NCBI GenBank assembly: GCA_047967505.1
Contig: CM106538.1
Direction: 5' to 3' (one strand)
Length of the DNA stretch: 64,000 nucleotides
Source: Dipteris shenzhenensis
Taxonomy: Eukaryota; Polypodiophyta; Polypodiopsida; Gleicheniales
Positions 9,597 to 20,472 of the stretch are shown here, in pieces. Numbering within the stretch: the first letter of the stretch is position 1; each line of letters begins with the position of its first letter. Position numbers and translations under genes: made by a program. The notes beneath the pieces were generated by a model. It saw nothing but the letters and a program-made list of their open reading frames with translations. It was not told where the DNA came from and searched no databases.

Positions 9597-11010
9597 CCGA
9601 GTGATCTAGCTGAGCGTGCGTGAATGCTTGGAAGCTCAGCAGCTCTGTGGGAGGAAGGAGAAGCTTTGTGGGAAGCTTTGTGGGTGACTTTACTTGCATC
9701 TGAGTGTGCAGAGACCTTGGAGGAACCTTTGGAAAAGTCACTTTGGCTTTACGAAGTGGTTTTGAGAGCCTGTTAAGAGCTTTCAAAGAAAAAGTCGTTT
9801 TTTGAGCTTTTCCCTGTTCCGTTCGATGACAGAGACTCCGTATTGACTTGTAGAGGCAACTATTGCTTTCTTTTGGTGTCCACATTACTTCAGGAGCCTG
9901 GAAACACCTTCATTCCTGAATCTGGGATCATTTTATTGGATTTCTGAGTCACTGTGTCAGTTCCTGCGTTTTTTGCCCGGGTGTTGGAACTCAAGTTTGG
10001 AGCAACCATTTGCAGATCTGTCAGTTCCAGTGGACTCAGGAGGTCCTAAAATTTCTATGTTGCTCATCATTCGCACTCCGGTGGAGTTTACAGATAGCTC
10101 TGTTTCCAAAAACGTTTTTCAGTCCGTGTGTTGGACCCAGTGATTGAGACCACGGTTTCCAAAACCGTCTGTCCCATTGCGTTCCGGACGCCCAAAAACC
10201 CCTACCTCTCAGTTCTTGCGTGAATCGGTGGAGGATTTTCAGAGTTATAAATCTCTGTGTATTCGATTTCGTCTCTCTGTTATGCATTTTTCATGCTAAG
10301 GTTTTGAAACCTTAGATTTATGCCACATGGCATTGGATAAGTGTTGACTCCCATTTCTCATTCATCGGTTGGGATTTTGGAGTTCTGGTAGAAGAGAGAT
10401 ATTTGCAGATTTTCTTGCTGATTCCGATTATGCAATGGCGCCCATGTTTTGAGGCATCTCAGGTTCTATTTTCAGTAGCGCTCATTACCGTGGGACTATG
10501 ATTTCTTGAGCATACCTTATGCAGATCACTTTGGTTGCAGTTTGAGCAGTGTGCGCTCATTCGTGGTATGCATTGGGTTGCAATGGATGATTTATAGGCC
10601 ATTTGGATGCATTGCGATCCTTGTTGGATGCGCTAATAGGCCCAAATTGCCTTGTGGGATGCTATTTTTTATGGACGCTTTGCACATGGATGCTATTTTA
10701 TGCTGAGGGACAGCTTTGAAACATTGCAGGTGATGCACTGATAGTGCTATGCTCTCTTGGATGAGATATTATTGATGCATATGCCAGTGGACGGTGTTTA
10801 TGCTTGAGTCATTTGGCACTTATTGGCATTTTCTTTTGGGCCAGATTTGCTCATATGGATGCATAGTATATGCACATGAGTCAGATGCTTTGAGCTTTGA
10901 GTTTTGGTGATATTTCACTCTATTGTGGCATACACATTTGGGTGCACCTAGTATTTGGTGTGATTCTCTCTTGCAGGTACTAGCATTTGGGATTTTGCTT
11001 TATTTACATC
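9597..11010 (+). other. Untranslated leader of copia element 1
   Basis: About 1.4 kb between primer site and polyprotein with no long frame. It presumably carries the packaging/dimerisation signal. Many upstream ATGs are present. Confidence 0.7.
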
Positions 11011-14000
11011 ATGGCATCCTCTTCCATGTCTGAAAAGGAGTTTTTCAGCATTAAAAAGTTTGATGGGACAAACTTTTCTTTGTGGAAAGAACAAATAAGG
11101 GATGTGCTTATTCAAAAGAAGCAGATTAAACCCTTGGCAGGTATTGAAGCTAAGCCTGCGGATATGTCTGAGGATGATTGGAATGAGTTGGATGCATTAG
11201 CAAAGTCTACTATTAGACTTCATCTTGCAGAGTCAGTTTATTTCACAGTAGTAAATGAGCAGACTACAGAAGATTTGTGGAAGAAACTGTGTGCCACTTA
11301 TGAGAAGGAAACTGCCTCTAATAAAGTTTACCTCATGAAGAGGTTGTTTGAGCTGCAAATGAAGGAAGGGGTCTCCATTGCTTCTCACTTGAATGAATTC
11401 AATATTATTTTCAGCCAGCTTCAGGCTCAGAAAATGAATTTCGATGCGGAGACTAAGGCAATATTTCTCTTATGTTCATTGCCATCCTCATGGGATACCT
11501 TCCGTACAGCTGTCAGTAACTCTGCACCTGGTGGAGTACTGAAATTTGATGATGTTGTGGGTAGCTTGTTGGCCGAGGAGATTAGACGGAAGTCTATGGA
11601 TGGCAACAAGCAGGATGTAGCCTTAAATGTGCAAAGGGGTAGATCACAGTTCAGGGGGAAGTCCCAAGAAAGAGTGAAGTCACGTAGCAAATCCAGGGCA
11701 CGGAACATTAAGTGTTACCATTGTGGCAAGAAGGGCCATATGAAAAAGGATTGCTACAAGCTGAAAAGAGAGCAAAAGGATAAGAAAAAGAATGCAAATT
11801 GGGGTGCAAATCAAAAGGAAGAGAGTCCAAGGGAGGACAAAGGAAAAGAGAAGATCGAGGAGATCAATGCAGTCACACGTGATAGTGACAATGATGTTCT
11901 CTTCATGTCTAGTTTATCTGCAGAGTTGCTTACCACTTCAGATGATGCATATTCCCAGGATTGGATTTTGGATTCTGGTGCTTCATTCCATGTTACTCCC
12001 CATAGGGAATGGTTCTCCACTTATGACAGTGGAAAGACAGGTTGTGTGCATCTTGGAAATGACTATGCATGTGACATAGTGGGAGCAGGTGACATAAAGT
12101 TTTCTTTTGCAAATGGGTCTGCATTTGTTTTGAAACATGTGAGACATGTGCCTAAGCTGACCAAGAGTCTTATTTCAGTGGGTCAGCTAGATGATGCTGG
12201 TTTTCACACCACTTTTAACTTTCAAAGTTGGAAAATTCAGAAGGGCTCTATGCTTTTGGCCAGGGGTGCCAAGTGTGGGACTTTGTATCCCTTACATGTA
12301 TCAGGGGTATTTGATCATGTTGTTGCAATAACTGAGCAGCCAAGCACTTCTTTGTGGCATTGCAGGTTGGGGCACATGAGCCAGAATGGAATGAAACTCT
12401 TATGCTGTTTGGGTTATGTACCGCATTTGAGTTTCTCTGATTTTGAATTTTGTGAGCACTGTCTCTATGGGAAGCAGACTAAATCAGCCCATAAAAGAAG
12501 GGGAAAGAAAGAGTTTGAAATGCTTGATTTGGTGCATTCAGACGTATGTGGTCCCATGCCTACACGGTCATTAGGCGGGGCTGAATACTATGTGACATTC
12601 ATTGATGATGCAACTAGGAAAGTGTGGGCTTATGCTATAGCTCGAAAGAGTGATGTGTTCCAAGTATTTCAGAAATGGCTGGCCTTGGTTGAGAATCAGT
12701 CAGGTAGAATGCTTAAATGCCTACGGACTGACAATGGTGGAGAGTATCTCTCTCATGACTTTCAGCATTTCTGTGATACTCGTGGGATTAAGAGGGAGCT
12801 TACATCCCCTCGTACTCCAGAGCAAAATCCAGTTGCAGAAAAGATGAACCGTACCATTCAAGAAAGGTTGCAATGCATGCTTTCCAATGCAAGTATTTCT
12901 AGTGGTTTTTGGGCTGAGGCAATGAAGACTGCAGTGCATGTGATCAATAGATCACCTAGTAAGAGTTTGGATGGTGGTATTCCTGAAGAGGCATGGAGTG
13001 GCAAGAAGCCCTCTTACTCTCATTTGCGTATATTTGGGTGTGAGGCATATGCACATGTGCCAAAAGAGCTTCGAAAGAAGCTAGATCCTAAGTCTAGGAA
13101 ATGCATCTTTCTGGGTTATGGTGAAAGTGGAGAGATGGGCTATCGTCTCTGGGATCCAGAAGCAAAGAAGATCATACGCAGCCATGATGTGGTCTTCAAT
13201 GAGAAAAAGATGCATAAGGCACCCATGAGGGATGTGGAAATGAGAAAAATAACTTTCCAGGATGTGAATCCACCTACATATGTTGATAGACAGCAAGCTG
13301 TCCATGCACCAAATGTGCAAGAAATGGTACCACCAAGTACTCCTACAGGTATACAATCAAGGGTAGATGATGGATCATCTATTGGTGGAAATGATGAGCC
13401 AAATGTGGCTGATATGCAAGTGGGACAGCAAGCTGAAATGCCATTGAGAAGATCATCTAGAGTGTCTAGACCGCCTGATAGGTTTGTTCCAGGGGTAGAC
13501 TATGTGATGCTTACTGATTGCGGGGAGCCTTCTTGCTACAAAGAGGCTATGATGCGTGAGGATCAACGCAAGTGGGAGTATGCTATGCAATCAGAGATGA
13601 GTTCACTTATGAAGAATAAGACTTGGGACTTGGTTTCTTTACCACATGGAAAGAAAGCATTGCCATGTAAATGGGTCTACAAAATGAAGGTCACAGGTGA
13701 TGATGTGCTTAGGTACAAGGCCCGTTTGGTTGCTAAAGGGTTCAAGCAAGAGAAGGGTGTGGACTTTGATGAGATATTCTCTCCAGTTGTGAAAATGACC
13801 ACACTTAGATGCATGCTTGGACTAGTGGCATCAGAGGATATGGAGCTTATGCAAATGGATGTCAAGACAGCTTTCTTGCATGGGGATTTGCATGAGGAAA
13901 TTTACATGGTGCAGCCGGAAGGCTTTGAAGAAAAGGGCAAAGAGCATTTAGTTTGCAAGCTAAAGAAGAGTCTCTATGGTCTTAAGCAAGCACCTAGAGA

Positions 14001-15075
14001 ATGGTATCAGAAGTTTGATGCTTTCATTCGGTCCCAGGGTTTTAGAAGGAGTGAAATCGATCACTGCCTCTACACTAAAAGGGCTAAGGATAGTAGCCTA
14101 ATAATCCTGGCACTATATGTGGATGATATGCTATTGGCTAGCAAGAATACTTATGAGCTAGATGCATTAAAGGCCAAGTTGCATGAGGCCTTTGATATGA
14201 AGGATTTGGGATTTGCAGGTCATATTCTTGGTATGCGCATCACGCGTGATCGGAGTAGGAAACTCCTTTGGCTTTCACAAAAAGAGTATGTTACAAAAGT
14301 ATTGCAGCGTTTCAATATGGAGGGGGGGAAGGCAGTGAGTACTCCATTGCCTCCATATGTGAAACTGAGTCATACAGATAGTCCCAAATCAGATGAGGAG
14401 AGGACCATGATGGCCAAGGTTCCTTATGCATCAGCAGTTGGGAGTCTTATGTATGCTATGATAGCTACTAGACCAGATATTGCATTTGCAGTGGGAGTTG
14501 TTAGCAGGTATATGGCTAATCCAGGAAAGAGGCATTGGGAGGCAGTTAAGTGCATCATGAGGTACATGAAGGGTACCAAGGAGATGTGCATTTGCTTTGG
14601 TAAAGGAGACATGTGTGTACTTGGGTACACAGATTCAGACTATGCAAGGCATGTGGATAGTAGGAGATCCACTTCTGGTTATGTGTTCACCTTTGCAGGT
14701 GGTGCAGTGTCGTGGATGTCTCGCGCACAGAAGTGCGTTGCTTTGTCTACCACAGAGGCTGAGTATGTTGCAGCCACAGAGGGTTGCAAGGAGGCTATAT
14801 GGCTTGATCGGCTAGTGGGAGATTTGGGGATTCATACAGGTGTACCGACATTGCATAGTGATTCCATGAGTGCTATTCAGCTAGCACGGAATCCGGTCTT
14901 TCATGCAAAGACCAAACACATTGAGGTCAGGTACCATTTCATTAGGGAGGTACTTGAGGATAAGCGCATAGAGCTTGTCAAGGTTCATACAGATGATAAC
15001 CCTGCAGATATGCTGACGAAGAGTCTACCTAGTCAGCGGTTTGAGTATTGTCGTGTATTGATGGGCATTGGATAG
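11011..15075 (+). CDS. Ty1/copia Gag-Pol polyprotein, intact
   Basis: A 1354-residue single-frame polyprotein. Gag starts with a DGTNFSLWK motif. The nucleocapsid CCHC knuckle CYHCGKKGHMKKDC is at 235-248. Aspartic protease DSGA is at 321-324. The integrase zinc region follows (HCRLGHMS...CEHC). The integrase core has Asp511 (HSDVCGP), Asp574 (TDNGGEY) and Glu610, giving D,D(35)E spacing. A domain typical of the copia reverse transcriptase follows, with YVDD at 1036-1039, then RNase H ending with ALSTTEAEY and TKHIEVRYHF. The order protease-integrase-RT-RNase H defines Ty1/copia. A TTG-led extension 8 codons upstream is open, but the ATG at 11011 is preferred. An odd point is NPVAEKMN where most copia integrases have NGVAERMN; the catalytic Glu is kept. 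No stop or frameshift was seen. Confidence 0.97.
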   Translation: MASSSMSEKEFFSIKKFDGTNFSLWKEQIRDVLIQKKQIKPLAGIEAKPADMSEDDWNELDALAKSTIRLHLAESVYFTVVNEQTTEDLWKKLCATYEKETASNKVYLMKRLFELQMKEGVSIASHLNEFNIIFSQLQAQKMNFDAETKAIFLLCSLPSSWDTFRTAVSNSAPGGVLKFDDVVGSLLAEEIRRKSMDGNKQDVALNVQRGRSQFRGKSQERVKSRSKSRARNIKCYHCGKKGHMKKDCYKLKREQKDKKKNANWGANQKEESPREDKGKEKIEEINAVTRDSDNDVLFMSSLSAELLTTSDDAYSQDWILDSGASFHVTPHREWFSTYDSGKTGCVHLGNDYACDIVGAGDIKFSFANGSAFVLKHVRHVPKLTKSLISVGQLDDAGFHTTFNFQSWKIQKGSMLLARGAKCGTLYPLHVSGVFDHVVAITEQPSTSLWHCRLGHMSQNGMKLLCCLGYVPHLSFSDFEFCEHCLYGKQTKSAHKRRGKKEFEMLDLVHSDVCGPMPTRSLGGAEYYVTFIDDATRKVWAYAIARKSDVFQVFQKWLALVENQSGRMLKCLRTDNGGEYLSHDFQHFCDTRGIKRELTSPRTPEQNPVAEKMNRTIQERLQCMLSNASISSGFWAEAMKTAVHVINRSPSKSLDGGIPEEAWSGKKPSYSHLRIFGCEAYAHVPKELRKKLDPKSRKCIFLGYGESGEMGYRLWDPEAKKIIRSHDVVFNEKKMHKAPMRDVEMRKITFQDVNPPTYVDRQQAVHAPNVQEMVPPSTPTGIQSRVDDGSSIGGNDEPNVADMQVGQQAEMPLRRSSRVSRPPDRFVPGVDYVMLTDCGEPSCYKEAMMREDQRKWEYAMQSEMSSLMKNKTWDLVSLPHGKKALPCKWVYKMKVTGDDVLRYKARLVAKGFKQEKGVDFDEIFSPVVKMTTLRCMLGLVASEDMELMQMDVKTAFLHGDLHEEIYMVQPEGFEEKGKEHLVCKLKKSLYGLKQAPREWYQKFDAFIRSQGFRRSEIDHCLYTKRAKDSSLIILALYVDDMLLASKNTYELDALKAKLHEAFDMKDLGFAGHILGMRITRDRSRKLLWLSQKEYVTKVLQRFNMEGGKAVSTPLPPYVKLSHTDSPKSDEERTMMAKVPYASAVGSLMYAMIATRPDIAFAVGVVSRYMANPGKRHWEAVKCIMRYMKGTKEMCICFGKGDMCVLGYTDSDYARHVDSRRSTSGYVFTFAGGAVSWMSRAQKCVALSTTEAEYVAATEGCKEAIWLDRLVGDLGIHTGVPTLHSDSMSAIQLARNPVFHAKTKHIEVRYHFIREVLEDKRIELVKVHTDDNPADMLTKSLPSQRFEYCRVLMGIG

Positions 15076-15116
15076 TATGCTCACTAGTTATTCTCCCTTA
15101 AAGGCACATTGTCCTT

Positions 15117-15128
15117 TAAGTGGGAGGT
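15117..15128 (+). other. Polypurine tract
   Basis: AAGTGGGAGGT directly before the 3' LTR. It primes plus-strand cDNA synthesis. Confidence 0.85.
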
Positions 15129-15298
15129 TGTGGGGGTTAAAGGTCACTGTGCCTTGACCCCGGTTATGTACAATACTCAAACACATATATAAATGAATGA
15201 AAAAGAAGATTAGGGTGGTTCTGCACCCACCAAACTTGTGTGGCTCTCTGTCTCTCTCTCTCCTTCTTCCGTTCTTGCTTCCGTTGAGAGCACTCTCA
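15129..15298 (+). repeat. 3' LTR of copia element 1
   Basis: 170 bp, identical to the 5' LTR except G for A at 15271. Confidence 0.95.
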
Positions 15299-15454
15299 CA
15301 AGGACTATGGATACTATGAAAGAGAAATATGCTCCATCGTCTCGATGCAGGGGAAAGCACTTAGGAGGGCCTTCAAAAACATACATGGCACCAACGTTGG
15401 AATATCCATGTGGGGTGCATGATGAATTGTATGCCATTCATCTTGTCTTGTAAT

Positions 15455-15640
15455 AATAATAATAGAAGCAAACCACTGCGCTGGTGGCAGTTATATTCCT
15501 AGCGTGCAACCAACCACCGTGCTAGCGACCAACCACCGCGTTGGTGGTAGTTAAGTTAATATCCTCGTAATAATAGAAGCAAACCACCGCGTTGGTGCCA
15601 ATTAATACCCTAGTCCACAACCAACCTCCGAGTTGCAACA
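15455..15640. repeat. Repeats of AACCACCGCGTTGGTGG near-palindrome
   Basis: TAATAATAGAAGCAAACCAC at about 15458 recurs at about 15569 (period 111 bp). The near-palindrome CCACCGCGTTGGTGG or a variant appears three to four times within the two units. Confidence 0.7.
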
Positions 15641-15794
15641 AACCAGTGCTATTATACTAGAAGCTATTATACTAGAACAAATTGCATTGATGCAAAGTGT
15701 TATCCTAAAACAAATACATTGCCCAAGTAAGATCTAGAGAAAATTAATAATTCAATAGATTACATATGGATTACATCTCAAAGACTCCTTTCCT

Positions 15795-17700
15795 TCAAGG
15801 GTTGTTTCCATATTGCTTTGAGCAGGTTGCCTTTTTTAGCTCCCTGATTGCAGGCTTGGCCCTCCTTGCTCCTTTCCTGAAGGGGGTGGTTCCTTCCTTC
15901 AGGGGCCCAGCCCCTCCCTTCATGTTGCTTCCTATTTCCGTGCTTTCAGCTTCCTGGGTGCAGGCTTTGCCCTTCTTGCTCCTTTCCTGAAGGGGGCTGG
16001 CTCCTCCCTTCAAGCTCCTTTTTCTCGTAGGTAGGCTCGGACTTGGCCTTCTTCAATTCAAGCTCCCTATCTTTTGTATCTTTTACCCAAATGGCAAATT
16101 GAGTTGTAGCACCTACTCTCTCATCATAGATAGCTATAGCAGGCAGGCACATTTGATCTATCCATGACCTAGGCAATGGAAATTGACATTCTATACATAG
16201 AGATCTTGCATGCACAAAAACCCCAAAGCAAAAAACATGCATAGGATGGTAGCATGCAGGCCCAGATCATGAAGTCATCTATGATGGGGGTATGATAGAC
16301 CATGCATTTTGGACCCTACTGCATAGCAAGATAGGCATCTGATTTAACTATTGTGGTCGTCATTACAATAGTCTTCCTCTGTACATGATGAAATTGCTTC
16401 TTGATTGCTTCCTCCCTCATTCTAAGGCTGCGGATGTTCTCCTTCATCTCCTCCACTCTTTGCTCACTACACGCAACAACTTCATCTGATACACTTAGCA
16501 TCTCTTGAAGCTGCGTACATTGCTCAAAAACATCAACATGGGCCATTTCCAAGACTTCCACTAGCTTTTGAAAGCCACTGCAAGCTCGTGCACAACCCTA
16601 TCGTAATCTTGTTGCAGGGTCTTGTAGCTTACTCTTTGAGCTTCCATCAATGTTTCTAGATAACAACCCCCACTGTGGCTACTGCAACTTGCTCCATCGT
16701 GGCTGCTCTCTGCATCCTTCCTAGCCTTAAATCTCTTTCGCAGCTCCTGCATCACCGCTTTGGTTTCTACATTCTCCCTTTTTCGTTTATTGCGTTCTTC
16801 ATGTTGCAGAACCATTTGTAAAGAGCCTCCTTTTTGGCTCTCTCATCTTCAAGCTCCTTTTTTTCATTGCTAGCTGCTTGTCCGCAATGTCTGCATCACT
16901 TCTAACATGTTCAAGCCTATATTGGAGCTCCTTGATGTGCTTCTTTACTTCTCCTCTTCTATGCCTTTCCATGTCGATCATTTTTGCAACGGCCTTAGCT
17001 TACTCTCTTACCTGAAAGACCCTCGCTTTTGCCTCCTCTACCTTGGCTTCTGCACCCTCCCTAAAAACTTTCTCAAGTTGCATTGCCTTTGCTACATTGG
17101 TGGCTTTCTCTTGTAAAAAAGTCACCTTTTGAGACATCTTCTTATCGTATTGCTCAAAAATCCCTTTGAGGGCAGATGTCATCAGGTGCATTGCAACTCC
17201 ATCGGACTGAGATGACAATTTGGATTTTCCATCCACGCAATTCTTCAGGTTGGTTATCACACTCTTGGAGATCACCCTTGAGAAAGAGACATCATGTCCT
17301 TTCAGTTGCTCTACTGTTGCTTGAACCTGCTAGAACTTCACAGTTCCTCTCATATCAGGAAAGAAGTGCATTGTCTTCTTTAGCACATCTTGGAGGTCTG
17401 TTGGCAAGCTAGAAAGCTTGACTCCACCATCTTTACTAATCTGATCGTTGGGGTATACATCTAGAATATCATGTCTCTTCCACTGCTTCTCAAAGAAGTA
17501 TGCTTGCAAATTGCCTCCAGGAATGCCTACTGCATTTTCAATCATGCTTTCAGTGATGGCAATCTTCTGACCTTAACAAACTATTTGTCCCTCCTTCAAG
17601 TTCACCTCCTGTACCAACCTAGTGAAGTTGCTGAGAGCATCCAAATTGGGATTTTGAAGAGCGAGTGAGGAGCTCCCAGATGTCACAATTTCAAGATTAG
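15795..17700 (-). pseudogene. Broken coiled-coil protein gene of unknown family
   Basis: Minus-strand reading from 17700 down gives a consistent but interrupted protein. First is a globular-looking segment (ITESMIENAVGIPGGNLQAY, then EKQWKRHDILDVYPND, 17460-17560). Next come charged helical segments with strong coiled-coil character (MSQKVTFLQEKATNVAKAMQ at 17040-17160; KHIKELQYRLEHVRSDADIA at 16860-16960; EEMKENIRSLRMREEAIKKQ at 16390-16450). Next is FPLPRSWIDQMCLPAIAIYD (16115-16175), and finally a Lys/Glu/Gly-Pro-rich tail with internal repeats (KGGA.PL.EG, 15800-16020). Five or more stops or frame changes separate the pieces. I do not recognise the family. A plant retrotransposon accessory ORF is possible because a related motif occurs again at 62.5-62.9 kb. 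Confidence 0.45.
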
Positions 17701-17740
17701 GGGAGGAGAGGCTCTCACACTGTGCTGCAGAGGGGAGAAA

Positions 17741-17815
17741 AGATTGTGTGAGGAGCTCCCAAACTGTGCAGAGGGGGAGGAAAGATCGTGTGAGGAGCTT
17801 TCAAACTGTGCAGAC
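17741..17815. repeat. 42-bp tandem duplication
   Basis: AGATTGTGTGAGGAGCTCCC at 17741 recurs as AGATCGTGTGAGGAGCTTTC at 17783, continuing through AAACTGTGCAGA. Confidence 0.85.
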
Positions 17816-17873
17816 ACATTTTGGAGCTCGGTGTGTCCAAGGGAATCCATTAGGAAAGGTGATAGAAGTTGTA

Positions 17874-18053
17874 GTAAGAGTGCAAGGGAGAAAGAAACGG
17901 TTGAGAGCGATAGAAGATGAAACAGTAAAGGAAATGAAATAGTGGAGGATTTAGTTTGCAGTCCGGAGTGCAAGGGAGAAAGAAACGGTTGAGAGGGATA
18001 GAAGATGAAACAATGAAGGGAAGGGAATTGTGGAGGCTTAAGTTTGTAGCCTG
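17874..18053. repeat. 88-bp tandem duplication
   Basis: GTGCAAGGGAGAAAGAAACG at 17880 recurs at 17968 and the two copies stay alignable for the full period (GGTTGAGAG(C/G)GATAGAAGATG and onward). Several substitutions suggest moderate age. Confidence 0.9.
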
Positions 18054-18239
18054 ACTACAAGGAATTGTCAAGGTGAGAGCCACCGCGATGTTTGGCTCAA
18101 ATTTTTATTAGTTCAAGGCGGTAGTACTACCTTTTGGTAATGAGTAATTAGAGGTGATCAGGCTTCATGATTTATGCCTATGGTAATTACTCCCATTCCT
18201 TCAAATAAACATGTCTTACCTTTCGAATTGTCCTTTAAA

Positions 18240-18730
18240 ACTTGTCTTTTTGTTTCGTATAACATTATCTCTCAATGTGCCCTTCACGACCACAGTAATG
18301 ACACTCGCGACTAGCTGATCTTTTGTTTGATGGCCGCTTTTTATGTTTAGCTATGTATGAAGTGTCTCCAAAATTTTGTAGTAGATCATCGCGCCTTTCT
18401 TCACTGAGAAGAAGACCCACACAATCAAGGTAATCAACATCTTCATCCAATCATAATACCTAAGCCGTTTCATTGTACTTGCGTAAACTAGTTATAGGAC
18501 TAGCTACCTTAGAGGAGATAATCCACAAAGCCAATATAAAGCCCTGCCAAAAAATTCCCAATTAGTTCTCGAATGGTGTCAGACCCTATGGAACCTATCA
18601 TCAGCATTCATGTCACACATACCAACACCTGTTCCATTCTTTGATAGAGGGCATATTCACTCTTGTTGAGTCACTTAGCAATTTGGGTTCCTGATTCAGG
18701 ACAGTTGCACCAATGAAAATTAATAAACAT
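18240..18730 (-). pseudogene. Copia-like gag remnant with zinc knuckle
   Basis: On the minus strand near 18265-18450 the frame encodes LLQNFGDTSYIAKHKKRPSN, then a Ser/Arg linker and CHYCGREGHIER. The latter is a truncated CCHC zinc knuckle of retroviral-type nucleocapsid. Upstream (higher coordinates) weak gag-like sequence continues with several stops. The fragment lies about 350 bp downstream of a primer-site-like motif on the same strand at 19052-19070, so it is probably the gag of a decayed LTR element. Confidence 0.5.
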
Positions 18731-19070
18731 TCTAGTAAAGCCTCTAAATGAATCGTTAAGTACATCTAAAAGAAAAGCAAAAAGGTGAAAACTAGTCTAC
18801 TATTATAGTGAATGCAAGTATAAGTTTCTTAAGTGAAATACTATACAAGAGGTGGTCATACTTAAAGATTAATAAGCAAGAATTCTTCTCGAAAGAATAA
18901 TTAAAGAGCCAAGAATTTAAGAGCCTAAATGATATTAGTTAAATGAAAAATCAAGAAAATGGATTAGAAGACTAACGTCCTAAGAAGGTTTTTTTATAAA
19001 AAGAATAAAGAAAAAGGCTTTAAAGAGTCCATCTTGTCATCCTTAAGTATGGCAACCACAAGAAACCAAT

Positions 19071-20210
19071 TGTTAAAAGATTATGGAGATGCTACCCTGA
19101 CCGGTGACACTATGCATAATGCAGCTAGGCATTATGCCCCAAGAAGACACACAAGAACCTTCCAAGGCACAAGGGATTGAGTTCTTATTTCCCATCCCCA
19201 TGATCTCTACTATCAACCACAAAACCTATCCAAAATTGGATAGATCCATAAGAACCACCTAAGTGGAGTGAATATCTCATAGCACATGATGACATTTCAT
19301 TAACCTTGATGCCACCAAGTCCAGAGGTCCACAAAGGGCTACCGTCCATGGGTTTCGGTGAAGACAAGGCAGACACGAAGAATCAACACGGAGTTTTGAG
19401 TTCCACAGGCACGGCCTGCTCTTCACTGAAATGAGTGCCAATGCTTGCAAGCTCATGCTCAGACATGAGCTAAAAAGATCTACTCATTCTCTCACCTTGC
19501 ATGCAAAATCCAAATCTTCAAGGGGATAGCTCTATCGACTATCATAAAGACCCCTTTTTTGGGCACATGTCCAATATCCCCATTATAGAGCTCATTAATG
19601 AAAAGGTCCATGTACTGGTTCCTTTATCTTGCGTATCACAGACCCAATCGGATCTCAAGTCTTATACTAAAGAACCATGCAAAGTACCCACACTATATTT
19701 GCCTTATAAGTCAAAATTCATCAATAAGCTACTATAAGCGTAGGAGTTTGTCTTGACGGTCTCACATGGGATAATTACACTAATCCATGGTTGAAGCTTG
19801 AGTATCTATGTCCATCTAAAAGGATACACCAAGGTGTTTACATTAGGGACAAAAGTCTAAAGTGGTCTTTCGATGGCCTAAAGCATGGATGAATCCAAAT
19901 GTATAAAGATCCATAGGTAGACTCATCCCTTACTAATCATCCTTTAGTTAACCTCATCCCTTATCCTCATCGATAGTTGGAATACCATACTATTGAGAAC
20001 ATAGGAATTATCATCATCCCTTATCATCATGATGGGTATCGTCCACCTGTCTTCCACTACTCCCTTCACTATCCAAGGACACCATCATGCTAGCGTACTG
20101 AAGTACAAAGTATTATAGGTAAGGTCATCCACTACATTTAATATAGATGAGGTGGTCCAAGGGATCCCTTGGGAGCATTCATAGTTTTAATCCATATAAA
20201 TTACCTAACA
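19071..20210 (-). repeat. Possible 5' LTR of the decayed minus-strand copia element
   Basis: Plus-strand TGTTAAAAG at 19071 is preceded by GAAACCAAT, the reverse complement of a mutated ATTGGTATC primer-site context. TTACCTAACA at 20201-20210 could be the opposite LTR end (TGTTA/TAACA). A perfect 9-bp hairpin (GCATAATGC, loop AGCTAG, GCATTATGC) lies at 19114-19137. No second LTR was found, so the end points are tentative. Confidence 0.3.
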
Positions 20211-20445
20211 TGTGGTAGAATAAACTGCAGTTATAACTATGCGCCCTAGGTAAGGCCCACAAGTTACCAATTATCGTAGTAATGTACCATGTATTGTATA
20301 AATCAAAGTAATGGAAGGCTGACCACACTCTTTTCCATGTTTTTCTTTCTATGATTTCCCACTTTCATGATCCAATATGATTTCCTACTATCATGGTCCA
20401 TCAGTATGTTGACAAGCCTGAACCACACAAGGGTCCCCAAAGGGA

Positions 20446-20472
20446 TGTGTGTGTGTGTGTGTGTGTGTGTGT
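20446..20472. repeat. (GT)n microsatellite
   Basis: About thirteen uninterrupted GT dinucleotides. Confidence 0.95.

Larger units (their letters stand above)
9413..15298 (+). mobile_element. Complete Ty1/copia retrotransposon with 170-bp LTRs
   Basis: Bounded by two 170-bp direct repeats beginning TGTGGGGG and ending CTCTCA, and flanked on both sides by CAAG (9409-9412, 15299-15302), a 4-bp target duplication. The order is LTR, primer site matching initiator tRNA-Met, 1.4-kb leader, one long open polyprotein, purine tract, LTR. The LTRs differ at a single position (A at 9555, G at 15271). With an unbroken 1354-codon frame this indicates a recent insertion that may still be transposition-competent. 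Very short LTRs are usual for TRIM elements but unusual for an element with full coding capacity. Confidence 0.95.

Noticed and set aside
10987-11010. Earlier TTG start for the copia 1 polyprotein
   Set aside because: Non-ATG initiation is not needed; an ATG at 11011 gives the conventional copia N-terminus.
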